From the NCBI RefSeq assembly GCF_021391495.1, contig NZ_CP090063.1, forward strand, positions 5,704,001 through 5,768,000: 64,000 nucleotides of DNA. Reading direction: 5' to 3'. This document shows, piece after piece, positions 8,928 to 17,424 of this stretch. The stretch's first letter is position 1. Each line of letters opens with the position of its first letter. The notes beneath the pieces are model-generated. The model made no database searches and was not told where the DNA came from. It saw nothing but the letters and a program-made list of their open reading frames with translations. The stretch is from Amycolatopsis acidiphila. Lineage in GTDB: Bacteria > Actinomycetota > Actinomycetes > Mycobacteriales > Pseudonocardiaceae. The position numbers were made by a program, and so were the translations under genes.

Positions 8928-8950
8928 GGGGTCCCCCAAAAGAAACCAGC

Positions 8951-9004
8951 CGTATCTAACATGGACACCGTAGCCTCTGCAGATAAGAAACGCAACGTAT
9001 CTAA
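8951..9004. promoter_or_regulatory. Divergent ABC exporter/TetR control region
   Basis: The 85 bases between the ABC operon and the TetR gene are AT-richer than their surroundings. They contain an exact 9-bp direct repeat, CGTATCTAA, at 8951-8959 and 8996-9004 (45 bases apart), with AGATAAG between. The second copy leads into AAGGAG, the ribosome site of the TetR gene. The repeats are candidate repressor half-sites; this is inference. Confidence 0.45.
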
Positions 9005-9012
9005 GGAGCCGG

Positions 9013-9606
9013 GTGTCCGAGACCAGGTCGCGCCGCCGTGGTGAACAGCTCGAGACGGCGATCCTCGACGCCGCCTGGGCAGAGCTGAACGAAGTGGGTT
9101 ACCGCGGGTTGACCATGGAGAGGGTCGCAAGCCGGGCCGGAACGAGCAAGCCGGTTATTTACCGCCGGTGGGCCAACCGTGCCGAACTGGTGCTCGCCGC
9201 GTGGGGGCGCCAGGTGCCCGAGCGGTCGCGGCCCGTGGACACCGGCGGCCTCCGGTCGGACCTGCTCGAACTGTTCTCCCGGCTCGCTCGCCGGACGGAG
9301 GGCATCATGAACGGCATGATCGCGGGCGTGATGGCCGAGGCGTTCCGGGATCCAGAGGTGACGGCCCTGCTGCAGCAGCGGATCAACTCGGCGCCGCTGG
9401 CCGAGGGCCTGCGCAGGATCGTCGCGCGCGCGGCCGAACGTGGCGAGCTGCCACCGTTGGACCTGCCGCGGCGGGCGGTCCGGCTGCCGCTCGACCTCAT
9501 CCGCAACGAGGCCATGATCTGCGGCAGCCGGCTGCCGGAGGACGCCGTCACCGAGCTCGTCGACGACGTGTACCTGCCACTGCTGCACGGGCTCGGCTCA
9601 CGCTGA
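9013..9606 (+). CDS. TetR-family regulator, likely of the adjacent ABC exporter
   Basis: A 197-residue protein with an N-terminal TetR helix-turn-helix (about residues 12-60: LNEVGYRGLTMERVASRAGT, then SKPVIYRRWANR) and a C-terminal domain of the TetR_C_16/AcrR type. It starts at GTG 9013 with AAGGAG four bases upstream. It is divergent from the exporter genes, the classic layout in which a TetR protein represses a pump and itself until a pump substrate binds. Ligand and operator are not known. Confidence 0.85.
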   Translation: MSETRSRRRGEQLETAILDAAWAELNEVGYRGLTMERVASRAGTSKPVIYRRWANRAELVLAAWGRQVPERSRPVDTGGLRSDLLELFSRLARRTEGIMNGMIAGVMAEAFRDPEVTALLQQRINSAPLAEGLRRIVARAAERGELPPLDLPRRAVRLPLDLIRNEAMICGSRLPEDAVTELVDDVYLPLLHGLGSR

Positions 9607-9790
9607 GTGGTACCGGTGCACGACGGAATCCCTTACCGCCGACCGGTCGCCGCGTCCTCGGCCGGCAGGCACGCCCGGCGGGGCAGACGGTGGTGGACCG
9701 CGCGAGAAGCCTCATCACGCATCAGGCGCTTCAGCGGTCGCACGACCGCATAGTGTGTGCGGACAGCGGTGCTCGAGGTGGAGGTTCGAC

Positions 9791-10351
9791 GTGGCGAAAC
9801 TGATCTACTCCGCTATCGCTTCCCTGGACGGGTACGTCGAGGACAAGCGCGGCGACTTCGGGTGGGCGGCGCCCGACGAGGAGGTGCACGCGTTCGTCAA
9901 CGACCTCGAGCGGCCGGTCGGCACCTACCTCTACGGCCGCCGGATGTACGAGACGATGGTGTACTGGGAGACCGTCGCGATCAACGGCGACGAACCCGCA
10001 CCGATCCGGGACTTCACGAAGATCTGGCGGGCGGCCGAGAAGATCGTGTACTCGCGGACGCTCCAGACGGTCACGAGCGCGCGAACGCGGATCGAGCGCG
10101 AGTTCGATCCCACCGCGGTCGAACAGCTCAAGGAGTCCTCGGCCCGCGACATCTCGGTCGGCGGCGCGGAGCTCGCGGGCAAGGCCCTCGCGGCGGGCCT
10201 GGTCGACGAATGCCACCTGTTCCTCGGCCCGATCGTCGTCGGCGGCGGAAAGCCGGTACTCCCCGTGGACGTCCACCTCCGGCTCGAGCTGCTGGACGAG
10301 CACCGCTTCCGAAGCGGTGTCGTGCACCTCCGCTACGCGGTACGCGGCTGA
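9791..10351 (+). CDS. Dihydrofolate reductase-like (RibD C-terminal family) protein
   Basis: A 186-residue single-domain protein starting at GTG 9791, with GGTGGAGG six bases upstream. MAKLIYSAIASLDGYVEDKR at the start, YLYGRRMYETMV in the middle and ISVGGAELAGKALAAGLVDE, then GPIVVGGGKPVLP, near the end match the dihydrofolate reductase-like family that shares its fold with the RibD reductase domain. Members bind NADPH, but most actinobacterial paralogues have no assigned substrate, and true folate reduction is unlikely. Its 3' end overlaps the convergent nuclease/helicase gene by 19 bases. Confidence 0.85.
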   Translation: MAKLIYSAIASLDGYVEDKRGDFGWAAPDEEVHAFVNDLERPVGTYLYGRRMYETMVYWETVAINGDEPAPIRDFTKIWRAAEKIVYSRTLQTVTSARTRIEREFDPTAVEQLKESSARDISVGGAELAGKALAAGLVDECHLFLGPIVVGGGKPVLPVDVHLRLELLDEHRFRSGVVHLRYAVRG

Positions 10352-13300
10352 CCAGCGCTCGCGCCCCACGGGGTGGCGGCGTTCATCAGGCCGATCATGC
10401 CGGACACCAGGCGCATCTGTGCCACGCTCCGGATGTCGGCCTCGACCAGGCGGGGCGAACACACGAGCACCGCCAGCGCCTGCGCCCGCGAGAGCGCCAC
10501 GTTGAGCCGGCTGCGCGAGAGCAGGAAGTCGAGTCCACGCGGCAGGTCGACGGCCGAGGACGAGGTCATGGTCGCGATCACCACCGGCGCCTCCTGCCCC
10601 TGGAACCGGTCCACGGTGCCCACCCGGACACCGGCGAAGCCGGCGCGCTCGAGGGCGCGGGTCACCACGCGAGCCTGCATGTTGTACGGGGCGACGACGA
10701 GGATGTCCTTGTCCGCCAGTGGCCGCCGTTCGTCACCGTCCGTCCACAAGCGACCATGCACGGTGGACACGAGTTCGACCACGGCGTCGGCCTCCTCGGC
10801 CGAGCGCGTCGTGTTGCCACGGTGGTCGACCTCCAGCAGGTGCAACCCGGGCCGCACACCCTCGATCCCGCGCCCCGCCGTGGACGGGTGGGCATGCAGC
10901 AGCCCCGAGTAGGACAGCCGCGACACGGGCGCGCACACCTCGGGATGCATCCGGCGCGTCTGGTCGAGGAAGTACCCGAGCTGCGGCGGGATGACGTCGG
11001 CGTCGCCGAGCAGGTGTCCCAGCGCCGACGCCTCCGCCCCGGCCGGGTGCGTGCCCTGCACGACCTGCGGCAGCTGCTGCGGATCCCCGAGCAGCACGAG
11101 GTTCTTCGCCGCCAGCGACACCGCGAGCGCATCGGCGAGCGCGAACTGGCCGGCCTCGTCGACGATCAGCACGTCGAACGGCTCGGCCCGGATCGCGGCG
11201 TTGGCGAAGGTCCACGCGGTGCCGCCGACGAGGTGCCCGTCGTCGTGCTCGGCGCGCCAGCGCACCAGCGCGTCGTTCGTCTTCGGCTGGTCCCACGGCT
11301 GCTGCGGGTCCGGCGCCTTGCGCGGCCGCTTGGCGCAGGGCAGCCCGGGCGCCGTGGCCTTCGCCGCCGAGAGCACGTTCTCGACCGCCTTGTGGCTCGT
11401 CGAGGTCACCGCCACGGTCTTGCCCGCCCGCACGAGATGCGCGATGAGCTTGCCCGCGAGATAGGTCTTCCCGGCGCCGGGCGGCCCCTGCACGGCCAGG
11501 GTCGACCCGTCGAGCGCGTCGACGGCCCCGATCACCGTGCGCACCAGGTCCTCGCCCGGTTCCGGCAGCGCGCGTCCGCCGCGCAGCCGCGGTGGGGTGC
11601 GGCGTAGCAGGTCGACGCCCGGATGCGCGGGTAGCTCCGGCAACCGGTCGGCGACGAGCTGTGCGAGCTCGGCCACGGCCTCGTCCTTCGGCGAGGGCCG
11701 CACCGGACTGCCCGGCAGGACGGCGGCCGGGCGTTCGCCCGTCGTCTCGTCAGGTTTGCAGCTCTCCTCGAGCGTCAGCTCCTCCGCCGACGCCGTGCGC
11801 ACCATCGCGTCCCGCGCGACACCGCCGTAACGCAGGCGGACCTGGTCACCGGGTACGAACGGGTGCGGGCGCTCCGGATCGCAGACGATCACCAGGCTGC
11901 GCTTGGCGTTGCGGGCACGGCCCGACGGCGGCACCCACTCCCCCGCCTCGACCGAAACGGGCACCGCGCACGTGGTGTCCACCTCGAGATCGCCCAGTGG
12001 CGCGGCGAGCTGGCGGAAGAACTCCCACCACGCGGGGTTGGTCTCCCGCCGGTGGTAGCCGACGGACGCCGCGAGCAGCGTCGCGGCCTCGTCGTCGTGA
12101 CTCTGCAGCGCGTCCACCAGCCGCGCGAGCTGTGCGGCACGCTCGGCCCGGCGCTCGGCCGCGACCTCGTCGGCGGTGTCGCGCAGCAGTGCGTCCACTT
12201 CGGACTCTTCGGTCGGCGGAAGCGGTTCGATGCCGGCCTTTTCGCGGACCTCGTGCAGGAACTCGAACAGCCGCAAGGTCGACACGCAGTCGTACTCGTT
12301 GTAGTCGCTGATGCCGCGCAGAACCTCGTCCGCCCGCTCGGCCTCACCGAGGTGGCTCAGCGTCAGGTATTCCTCGTAGGCCTCGATGCTCGACGCCGCG
12401 GTCTTCACGTCGCCGTCGCGAGCGGCGGGCATGTACAGCGGTTCGAGGTACTTGATCGAATACGACCGCTGCGAAACACGCAAAGCCTTGCGCACCACGG
12501 CATACAGGTCGACGAGCGCGCCACGGCGCAACAGCTCGTCCACCTCCTCCTCGCGGGTGCCGTGCAGCGCCGCGAGCCGTTTGAGCGCCGTGACCTCGTA
12601 GGGCGCGTAGTGGTAGATGTGCGCCTCGGGGTCTTCGGCGAGCCGGGCGGAGGCGAAGTCGACGAACTGCTCGAAGGCCCGCTTCTCCTCCGGGCGCGAG
12701 TGCGCCCAGAACGGCGTGAACCGTTGCCCCGCCTCGGCGGTGACGGCACCGAAGAGGTACTCCAGTCCCTGACCGCCCAGCGCATACGGGTCGCCTTCCA
12801 TGTCGAAGAAGACATCACCGGGCCGGGCGGGCGGCAACGCGGCGAGCGCGTCCGGTTCGATGATCTCGTAGCTGATCTCGCCGGTGGCGTCCTGGCGGAC
12901 CTGGATCGCGGCCTGGGCGCGCAGGGCGGTGAAGGTGCGGGCGGACATGTCGCGCGGCTGGTCCCCGGCTTCGGCGGCGGCAAGTGCGTCGATCGTCGGC
13001 AGCCCGGCCTCGACGAGCTTGCGGCGCTGGTCGCCGCGCATGCCGGCGACCAGGGCGAGGTCGCGGTCGGCTTCCCGGCCCGCCGCGCAGTGCTGGGCGT
13101 ACCCACAGCCCGCGCACGCCGGGCGTTCGTCGGCCCACAATCGGGCCGGCAGCTGCGGCGTGCGGGCGGACAGCTTGGCGCGCAAGCGATGCAGCAGCGG
13201 GAGGAAGTCGTCGGCCCGCAGGGTGGTGGTGCTGCCGTCGCCGAGCAGCAGGTGCATGTGCGGGCCGGCCGGCCAGCCGCCCCGGCGCAAGGCGTCGGCG

Positions 13301-13707
13301 TACGCGGCGAGCTGCAGCACCGCTGCGGGACGGGCGTGGCGGGCGAGCTTGGTGTCGTACACCTCGTAGCGGCCTTCGCGGTCGCGCACCAGGAAGTCGG
13401 CGCGCCCGGTGAACTCGCCGTCGTCGAACACGGCCTGGTAGACGACCGGCGCGGCCGCCCGCAACGCTTCGGCCGTCGCGGCCGCAGCCTTCGCCCGGTC
13501 CCGGAAGTCGATCTCCACCAGCCCGGGCCGTTCGCCGCGGAAGGTCGCGAGCGTGGCCTGTTCGTGCGCCTGCCCGTGTTTGACCGCCAACTGGTCGGCG
13601 CCCGCACCGGGTTCGGGAGCGCCCGGCAGCCCGGCGGCGCGTGCCTGGTTGAGGATGCTGCGGTGCTCACATTCGAGCAGGTCGGCGAGGTCCGAGGGCG
13701 TGTGCAT
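10333..13707 (-). CDS. TM0106-type RecB-like nuclease fused to a superfamily 1 helicase
   Basis: This 1124-residue protein starts at ATG 13707. The N-terminal third is a RecB/Cas4-like nuclease: motif VYDTKLARHARPAAVLQLAAY sits near residue 117 and is followed by a Cys cluster, CAGCGYAQHC, near 200 that may hold an iron-sulfur cluster. The middle part (about 330-530) contains DVFFDMEGDP and a later YNEYDCVSTLRLFEFL, features of a DEDD-type exonuclease. The C-terminal helicase has Walker A QGPPGAGKTYLAGKL near 739, Walker B LIVDEAGQFALADAL near 851 and DRFQGQEAPVVI near 1034. The family is widespread but little studied; a role in DNA or RNA processing or defence is plausible but unproven. No partner gene is adjacent. 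Confidence 0.88.
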   Translation of the reverse strand: MHTPSDLADLLECEHRSILNQARAAGLPGAPEPGAGADQLAVKHGQAHEQATLATFRGERPGLVEIDFRDRAKAAAATAEALRAAAPVVYQAVFDDGEFTGRADFLVRDREGRYEVYDTKLARHARPAAVLQLAAYADALRRGGWPAGPHMHLLLGDGSTTTLRADDFLPLLHRLRAKLSARTPQLPARLWADERPACAGCGYAQHCAAGREADRDLALVAGMRGDQRRKLVEAGLPTIDALAAAEAGDQPRDMSARTFTALRAQAAIQVRQDATGEISYEIIEPDALAALPPARPGDVFFDMEGDPYALGGQGLEYLFGAVTAEAGQRFTPFWAHSRPEEKRAFEQFVDFASARLAEDPEAHIYHYAPYEVTALKRLAALHGTREEEVDELLRRGALVDLYAVVRKALRVSQRSYSIKYLEPLYMPAARDGDVKTAASSIEAYEEYLTLSHLGEAERADEVLRGISDYNEYDCVSTLRLFEFLHEVREKAGIEPLPPTEESEVDALLRDTADEVAAERRAERAAQLARLVDALQSHDDEAATLLAASVGYHRRETNPAWWEFFRQLAAPLGDLEVDTTCAVPVSVEAGEWVPPSGRARNAKRSLVIVCDPERPHPFVPGDQVRLRYGGVARDAMVRTASAEELTLEESCKPDETTGERPAAVLPGSPVRPSPKDEAVAELAQLVADRLPELPAHPGVDLLRRTPPRLRGGRALPEPGEDLVRTVIGAVDALDGSTLAVQGPPGAGKTYLAGKLIAHLVRAGKTVAVTSTSHKAVENVLSAAKATAPGLPCAKRPRKAPDPQQPWDQPKTNDALVRWRAEHDDGHLVGGTAWTFANAAIRAEPFDVLIVDEAGQFALADALAVSLAAKNLVLLGDPQQLPQVVQGTHPAGAEASALGHLLGDADVIPPQLGYFLDQTRRMHPEVCAPVSRLSYSGLLHAHPSTAGRGIEGVRPGLHLLEVDHRGNTTRSAEEADAVVELVSTVHGRLWTDGDERRPLADKDILVVAPYNMQARVVTRALERAGFAGVRVGTVDRFQGQEAPVVIATMTSSSAVDLPRGLDFLLSRSRLNVALSRAQALAVLVCSPRLVEADIRSVAQMRLVSGMIGLMNAATPWGASAGQPRTA

Positions 13708-13973
13708 CGCCGGGGAGTCTGACACGCGTTCGGGTGGTGGCGGGCTCAAGACACGCTGGTGGGGCGGAAGAGGTCCCGGGAATTGTCCTTCCGGCTGATG
13801 GGGCCTCGTACGAACGACCGATGTCTGCACGGTTGGTGGCGGGAAGACTCTGGCTGGTAGGTATCGGCTCGGCGGGGAGGAGCTTTTCGTGCGGCACATC
13901 TTCATCCGGACGGCGTGACGCTCGCGGGCGTATCACAATCGGAGGGGCAGCAACGCCGACGGAAGGCAGCCCC

Positions 13974-14360
13974 ATGGCAAACAGGATCAGGACACCAGGC
14001 CCGTTGCACCCGATCACGCTGGAACCCACCCCGGGGCGGGTTGTGGTGCGGGTGGGCGGCAGGGTCGTCGCCGACAGCACGTCGGCGATGACCCTGCGCG
14101 AGGCCGCGTACTCGCCCGTGCAGTACATCCCACTCGCGGACGTCGACCAGAGTGTGCTTCGGCCGAGTAGCCACCAGACGTACTGCCCGTACAAGGGCGA
14201 GGCGAGTTATTACAGCCTCGCGGTGAAGCACCCGGACAGCGGTGAGGTGGAGGAGATCGCCGACGCGGTGTGGACGTACACCGACCCGTACGACGCCGTC
14301 GACCGGATCGCGTCCCACGTGGCCTTCTACCCGGACCGGGTGGAGGTCACGGTGGAGTGA
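13974..14360 (+). CDS. DUF427 domain protein
   Basis: A 128-residue protein. The sequence RVVVRVGGRVVADSTSAM, then LREAAYSPVQYIPLADVD and the signature TYCPYKGEASYYSL, then DAVWTYTDPYDAVDRIASHV and AFYPDRV, define the DUF427 family: small cytoplasmic proteins of unknown activity common in actinobacteria. ATG 13974 follows GGAAGG at normal spacing. TATCACAAT at about 13931 may be part of the promoter. The 266 bases between it and the divergent nuclease gene contain nothing else I can recognise. The gene ends at the edge of the GC-rich repeat block. Confidence 0.88.
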   Translation: MANRIRTPGPLHPITLEPTPGRVVVRVGGRVVADSTSAMTLREAAYSPVQYIPLADVDQSVLRPSSHQTYCPYKGEASYYSLAVKHPDSGEVEEIADAVWTYTDPYDAVDRIASHVAFYPDRVEVTVE

Positions 14361-14754
14361 CGTCGCGGCGTCGCGTTGCGGGGCGCGGAGCGGGGCGCGG
14401 CTGGGAGCGCGGCGCGTGCGGGGCGGCGGCGCGGCGTGCGCGGAGCGGCGCTGCGGAGCGCGGCATGCGGGGCGGCGGCGCGGAGCACGCGGGGCGGCGG
14501 CGCGGCGTGCGCGGAGCGGCGCTGCGGAGCGGAGCGGCGGGCGCGAGGAGCGCGCGGGGCGCGGTGCGGCGGGGCGGGGCGCGTGCGGGGCGGCGCGGCG
14601 TGCGCGGAGCACGGCGGCGCGGCGCGGAGCACGGCGCGTGCGGGAGTGGGTAACCCGTAGCGGCATGCGCGGGGCGCTGCGGCGTGCGCGGGGGTGGTCG
14701 CGCGCTGCGGCGGTGGCCGCCGCGAACCCGCCTCGCGGGCCGACCTCCGCAGTG
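14361..14754. repeat. Strand-asymmetric G-rich low-complexity repeat block
   Basis: About 390 bases made almost only of short G/C words (GCGCGGAGC, GGGGCGGCG, GCGTGCGCGG). A 40-base segment at 14420-14459 recurs exactly at 14491-14530. The + strand is strongly G-biased. Open frames exist on all strands, but they encode only Arg/Ala/Gly-rich text without family features, so I treat the block as non-coding. Confidence 0.75.
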
Positions 14755-15135
14755 CTAACCGCCGTGGTGGACCGCCTCCACGTTGTGGCCGTCGGGGTCG
14801 CGGAGGAAGACCGCGTAGTAGCCCGGGTGGTACTCGGGCCACTCGCGCGGCGCGTGCAGCACCTCGGCGCCCGCGTCGACGGCCGCCTGGTGGACGGCGT
14901 CGATCGCGTCACGACCCGGAGCCTGGAAAGCGACGTGCAGCTCCCGGGTCTCCGCGCCCGCCGCCGGGCTGAGCCAGAATCCCGGACCACTTTCGCCGGC
15001 CGCGAGGCCGACCACAAAACTGTCGCCGGCCGGGAAGCGCAGCGCTTCACGCATCCCGATCGGAGCGAAGACACGCAGGTAGTGGGCGAGCGACGCTTCG
15101 ACATCCGCCGCCTGAACACCGAGATGATCCAACAT
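14755..15135 (-). CDS. VOC/glyoxalase-family protein
   Basis: A single-chain vicinal oxygen chelate protein of 126 residues. It opens MLDHLGVQAADVEASLAHYL and ends YYAVFLRDPDGHNVEAVHHG, the usual start and end of a betaalphabetabetabeta pair. Metal-ligand positions are suggested by His4, the Glu of TRELHVAF and Glu121. Family members include glyoxalases, dioxygenases and resistance proteins, and I cannot tell which this is. ATG 15135 has no ribosome site, but TAGCCT ends six bases upstream, which suggests a leaderless message. It is isolated between two repeat blocks. Confidence 0.82.
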   Translation of the reverse strand: MLDHLGVQAADVEASLAHYLRVFAPIGMREALRFPAGDSFVVGLAAGESGPGFWLSPAAGAETRELHVAFQAPGRDAIDAVHQAAVDAGAEVLHAPREWPEYHPGYYAVFLRDPDGHNVEAVHHGG

Positions 15136-15139
15136 TCCC

Positions 15140-15500
15140 GCAGGCTAACCGCGCCCACCGACAATCCCGGCCCCGCAGCCACCGCGATCCTCGCCTCGCC
15201 CGACCCCGCAGGCTGCCCAGCCCAGCAGCGCAACCGCGCGATCCGAGCCTCGCCCGGCCCGCCACCCGCCTCAACCCGTCCGCGCACTACCGGCCCACGT
15301 CCCGCCGCTCCCGGGCCTCGCCCCATCCGCTCGTTCGACTGCGCAATACCCGCCACCCGTCCGGCCCACAAGCTGCCCAGCCCGCGACCCACGCCCTGCC
15401 ACCCCCGGGCCTCGCCCAGCCCGCCACCCACCTCATCCCACCGCGCCGCACGCCAGCCCAAGCCCAAGCCCAACCCCAAGCCCAACCCACTCCCGCGACA
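15140..15500. repeat. C-rich degenerate repeats invading a gene 3' end
   Basis: This stretch is made of C-rich words. A GCCTCGCCC...CCCGCCACCC...CCTCA phrase occurs at about 15247 and again at about 15409. Five hexamers of the form CCCAA(G/C) run without a gap at 15457-15486. The right part is read by the dehydrogenase gene at 15287-16369 as its unusual C-terminus; the rest (15136-15286) carries no gene I can support. Confidence 0.6.
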
Positions 15501-16369
15501 CGCTCCGTCCGGGCTTCGACCGCGCGCACCACTGCGGCCATGTCCTCCTGATCGTGGCCCAGTGCAAGGGTTTCCCCGTACAACGCGTGGCAGCTGTCGA
15601 GCAGCGGCGACGCCACGCCGGACCTGCGCGCGGCTTCGGCGATGAGCCGGTTGTTCTCCAGCACGTTCGCGATCGACGCCTGCACCGCGAAGTCGCCCGC
15701 GACCAGCTTCTGCACCTTCACCCGCGAGACGGCGCTCGCCATCGGGCCCGCGTCCAGCACCGAACGGAAGCGCTCCAGATCGAGGCCGTTCCGCTCCGCG
15801 AAGTGGACCGCCTCCGCGAGACCGGTGACCATCGTGATGAGGTAGAGGTTCACGGCCAGCTTCATCACCAGCGCATCCGGCACCGGCCCGCACACGACCG
15901 TCTCCGCGCACATCGCCGCCACCAGCGGGCGCACCAGCTCCACCGCCGCCGCCTCCCCGGCGAGCATCCCGACCAGCGACCCCGCCTCGGCCGGCTTGCG
16001 CGAGCCCGAGACGGGAGCCTCCACATAACCGCCGCCCGCCGCGCGGACGTCGGCCTCCAGCCCTCGCGAGTACTCCGGCGAGGTCGTGCCCATGTGCACC
16101 ACCGTGTGCCCGGCGATCAGCCGCGCGAACTCCGGCGTGCCGCGGCCGAGCACGGAGTCCATCGCGGCCTCGTCGGCGAGCATGACCATGACCACGGAGG
16201 CGAGGTCGAACACCTCGGCCGGGCTCGCGGCCACCTCTGCACCCGCCGCCCGCAGCGGCGCCGCCTTCGCCGGCGTGCGGTTCCACACGACGAGCGCCGT
16301 CCCGGCACGAACGAGGTTGAGCGCCATCGGCGTGCCCATCACGCCGAGACCGAGGAATCCGACCTTCAC
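15287..16369 (-). CDS. Beta-hydroxyacid (3-hydroxyisobutyrate-type) dehydrogenase with repeat-encoded tail
   Basis: GTG 16369 follows GGGAGGT. Residues 1-160 form the NAD(P)-binding domain ([17 protein letters not shown]), with the substrate loop [16 protein letters not shown] near 118 and the catalytic Lys in [11 protein letters not shown] near 170. The family normally ends near residue 290, and here [12 protein letters not shown] is that natural end. The frame then continues for about 70 residues of Trp/Gly/Ala/Arg-rich sequence ([12 protein letters not shown] and so on) encoded by the C-rich repeats, so a stop codon appears to have been lost. The enzyme class is clear; the substrate is not. 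A palindrome at 16409-16424 lies in its upstream region. Confidence 0.82.
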   Translation of the reverse strand: MKVGFLGLGVMGTPMALNLVRAGTALVVWNRTPAKAAPLRAAGAEVAASPAEVFDLASVVMVMLADEAAMDSVLGRGTPEFARLIAGHTVVHMGTTSPEYSRGLEADVRAAGGGYVEAPVSGSRKPAEAGSLVGMLAGEAAAVELVRPLVAAMCAETVVCGPVPDALVMKLAVNLYLITMVTGLAEAVHFAERNGLDLERFRSVLDAGPMASAVSRVKVQKLVAGDFAVQASIANVLENNRLIAEAARRSGVASPLLDSCHALYGETLALGHDQEDMAAVVRAVEARTERVAGVGWAWGWAWAWAGVRRGGMRWVAGWARPGGGRAWVAGWAACGPDGWRVLRSRTSGWGEARERRDVGR

Positions 16370-16408
16370 CTGTACCTCCCGCTGCCGAAACCCGCGAGCG
16401 GAAGTCTA

Positions 16409-16424
16409 TATGACAACTGTCATA
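16409..16424. promoter_or_regulatory. Palindromic operator TATGACAACTGTCATA
   Basis: Perfect 7-bp arms TATGACA/TGTCATA are separated by AC. The site lies 40-55 bases upstream of the dehydrogenase start and overlaps the stop codon of the formate/nitrite channel gene. The form is that of a TetR, GntR or MarR site. No regulator gene is adjacent, so its protein is unknown. Confidence 0.55.
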
Positions 16425-17265
16425 AAGCGCTCGAGGCCAATTCGCCCTCGGCAGCGGCCTGGTCGGCGCCGCGCGCCGGCCGCCCCAGGAAGGCGTAGGC
16501 CGCACCGACGAGCAGCCCGCCGCCGACGAGGTTGCCCAGCCCGACGAACAGCAGGTTCCTGCCGAACGCGCCGAGCGTCGCGCCGGGAACGCCTTCCATC
16601 CAGCCGAGCGAGAACGTGGTCATGTTGGCCACGACGTGCTCGAAACCGGAGGCGACGAACGCGAGCAGGCACCAGAAGATGAGCGCGAGCTTGGCGCCGT
16701 CGGACTTCGTGCGCGCCGCCATCCAGACCGCGAGGCACACCAGGAAGTTGCACAGCACGCCGCGGAAGAACAGGGCGCCCGCGGACTCCGCGGTCTTGGT
16801 CTTGATCAGGCTCGCCAGCAGCGCGGCGCCCGGCGCGGCGTGTCCCGGCGTGGCGCCGATCGACAGCACCCCGCCCGCGTGCACCAGCCACGCGAACACC
16901 ACCGAGCCGATGAGGTTGCCGACGAACGAGCCGACGATGATGCCCACCGCGATCCCGGCGCCGCGCCTTCGCAGGATCGCGCCCTGCACCATCGTCATCA
17001 TGTTGCCCGTCGATAGCTCGGCGCCGGCGAACACGACCGCGGTCAGCGCGACACCGAACACCAGGCCCTGTACGAGTTTCGTCCACGGTGAGCCGGCCGC
17101 GTTCAACGGTCCGGTGGTTTCGAGCAGCAGCACGACGGCCACGCCGATGAAGGCGCCCGCGAGCATCGAGCTCACGAGGTACCGGCCGGGACGGCGGAAG
17201 TCGTCGATCTTGCCCTCGGCCACCTCGGCCTGCAGGTCGAGCGCTTCGGACATGGGAATCGGCAC
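16420..17265 (-). CDS. Formate/nitrite (FNT) family channel
   Basis: A 281-residue polytopic protein with six hydrophobic segments. The FNT-type stretches AGAELSTGNMMTMVQG, VGSFVGNLIGSVVFAWL, GVLCNFLVCLAVWMA and ASGFEHVVANMTTF are all present. FNT channels are pentamers that pass formate, nitrite or similar small anions. Start choice: GTG 17265 has AAAGGA at ideal distance, whereas the in-frame ATG at 17253 has none. Upstream lies the palindrome at 17326-17338. No nitrite reductase or formate enzyme gene is nearby, so the physiological anion is open. Confidence 0.88.
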   Translation of the reverse strand: MPIPMSEALDLQAEVAEGKIDDFRRPGRYLVSSMLAGAFIGVAVVLLLETTGPLNAAGSPWTKLVQGLVFGVALTAVVFAGAELSTGNMMTMVQGAILRRRGAGIAVGIIVGSFVGNLIGSVVFAWLVHAGGVLSIGATPGHAAPGAALLASLIKTKTAESAGALFFRGVLCNFLVCLAVWMAARTKSDGAKLALIFWCLLAFVASGFEHVVANMTTFSLGWMEGVPGATLGAFGRNLLFVGLGNLVGGGLLVGAAYAFLGRPARGADQAAAEGELASSAL

Positions 17266-17325
17266 GAGAGATCCTTTCGCTGGCTTGGACTACGCCATTC
17301 GAACCAGCGTTTCGGTCCATCGCAT

Positions 17326-17338
17326 TGACCTGAGGTCA
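17326..17338. promoter_or_regulatory. Palindrome TGACCTGAGGTCA upstream of the FNT channel
   Basis: Perfect 6-bp arms TGACCT/AGGTCA flank a central G, about 60 bases upstream of the channel start codon. The position suits an operator or activator site. No cognate regulator can be named. Confidence 0.45.
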
Positions 17339-17424
17339 GCAGTGGGTGTCCGAACTCGCACCAGCTACTCGAAAGCCGGTGAGTTGCCTCATCTGAGACG
17401 GTTGGTCATTTTCCGGACATTCCG

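Noticed and set aside
14361-15286. Arg/Ala-rich open frames in the GC repeat blocks
   Set aside because: Low-complexity text in several frames at once, with no ribosome site and no conserved domain.
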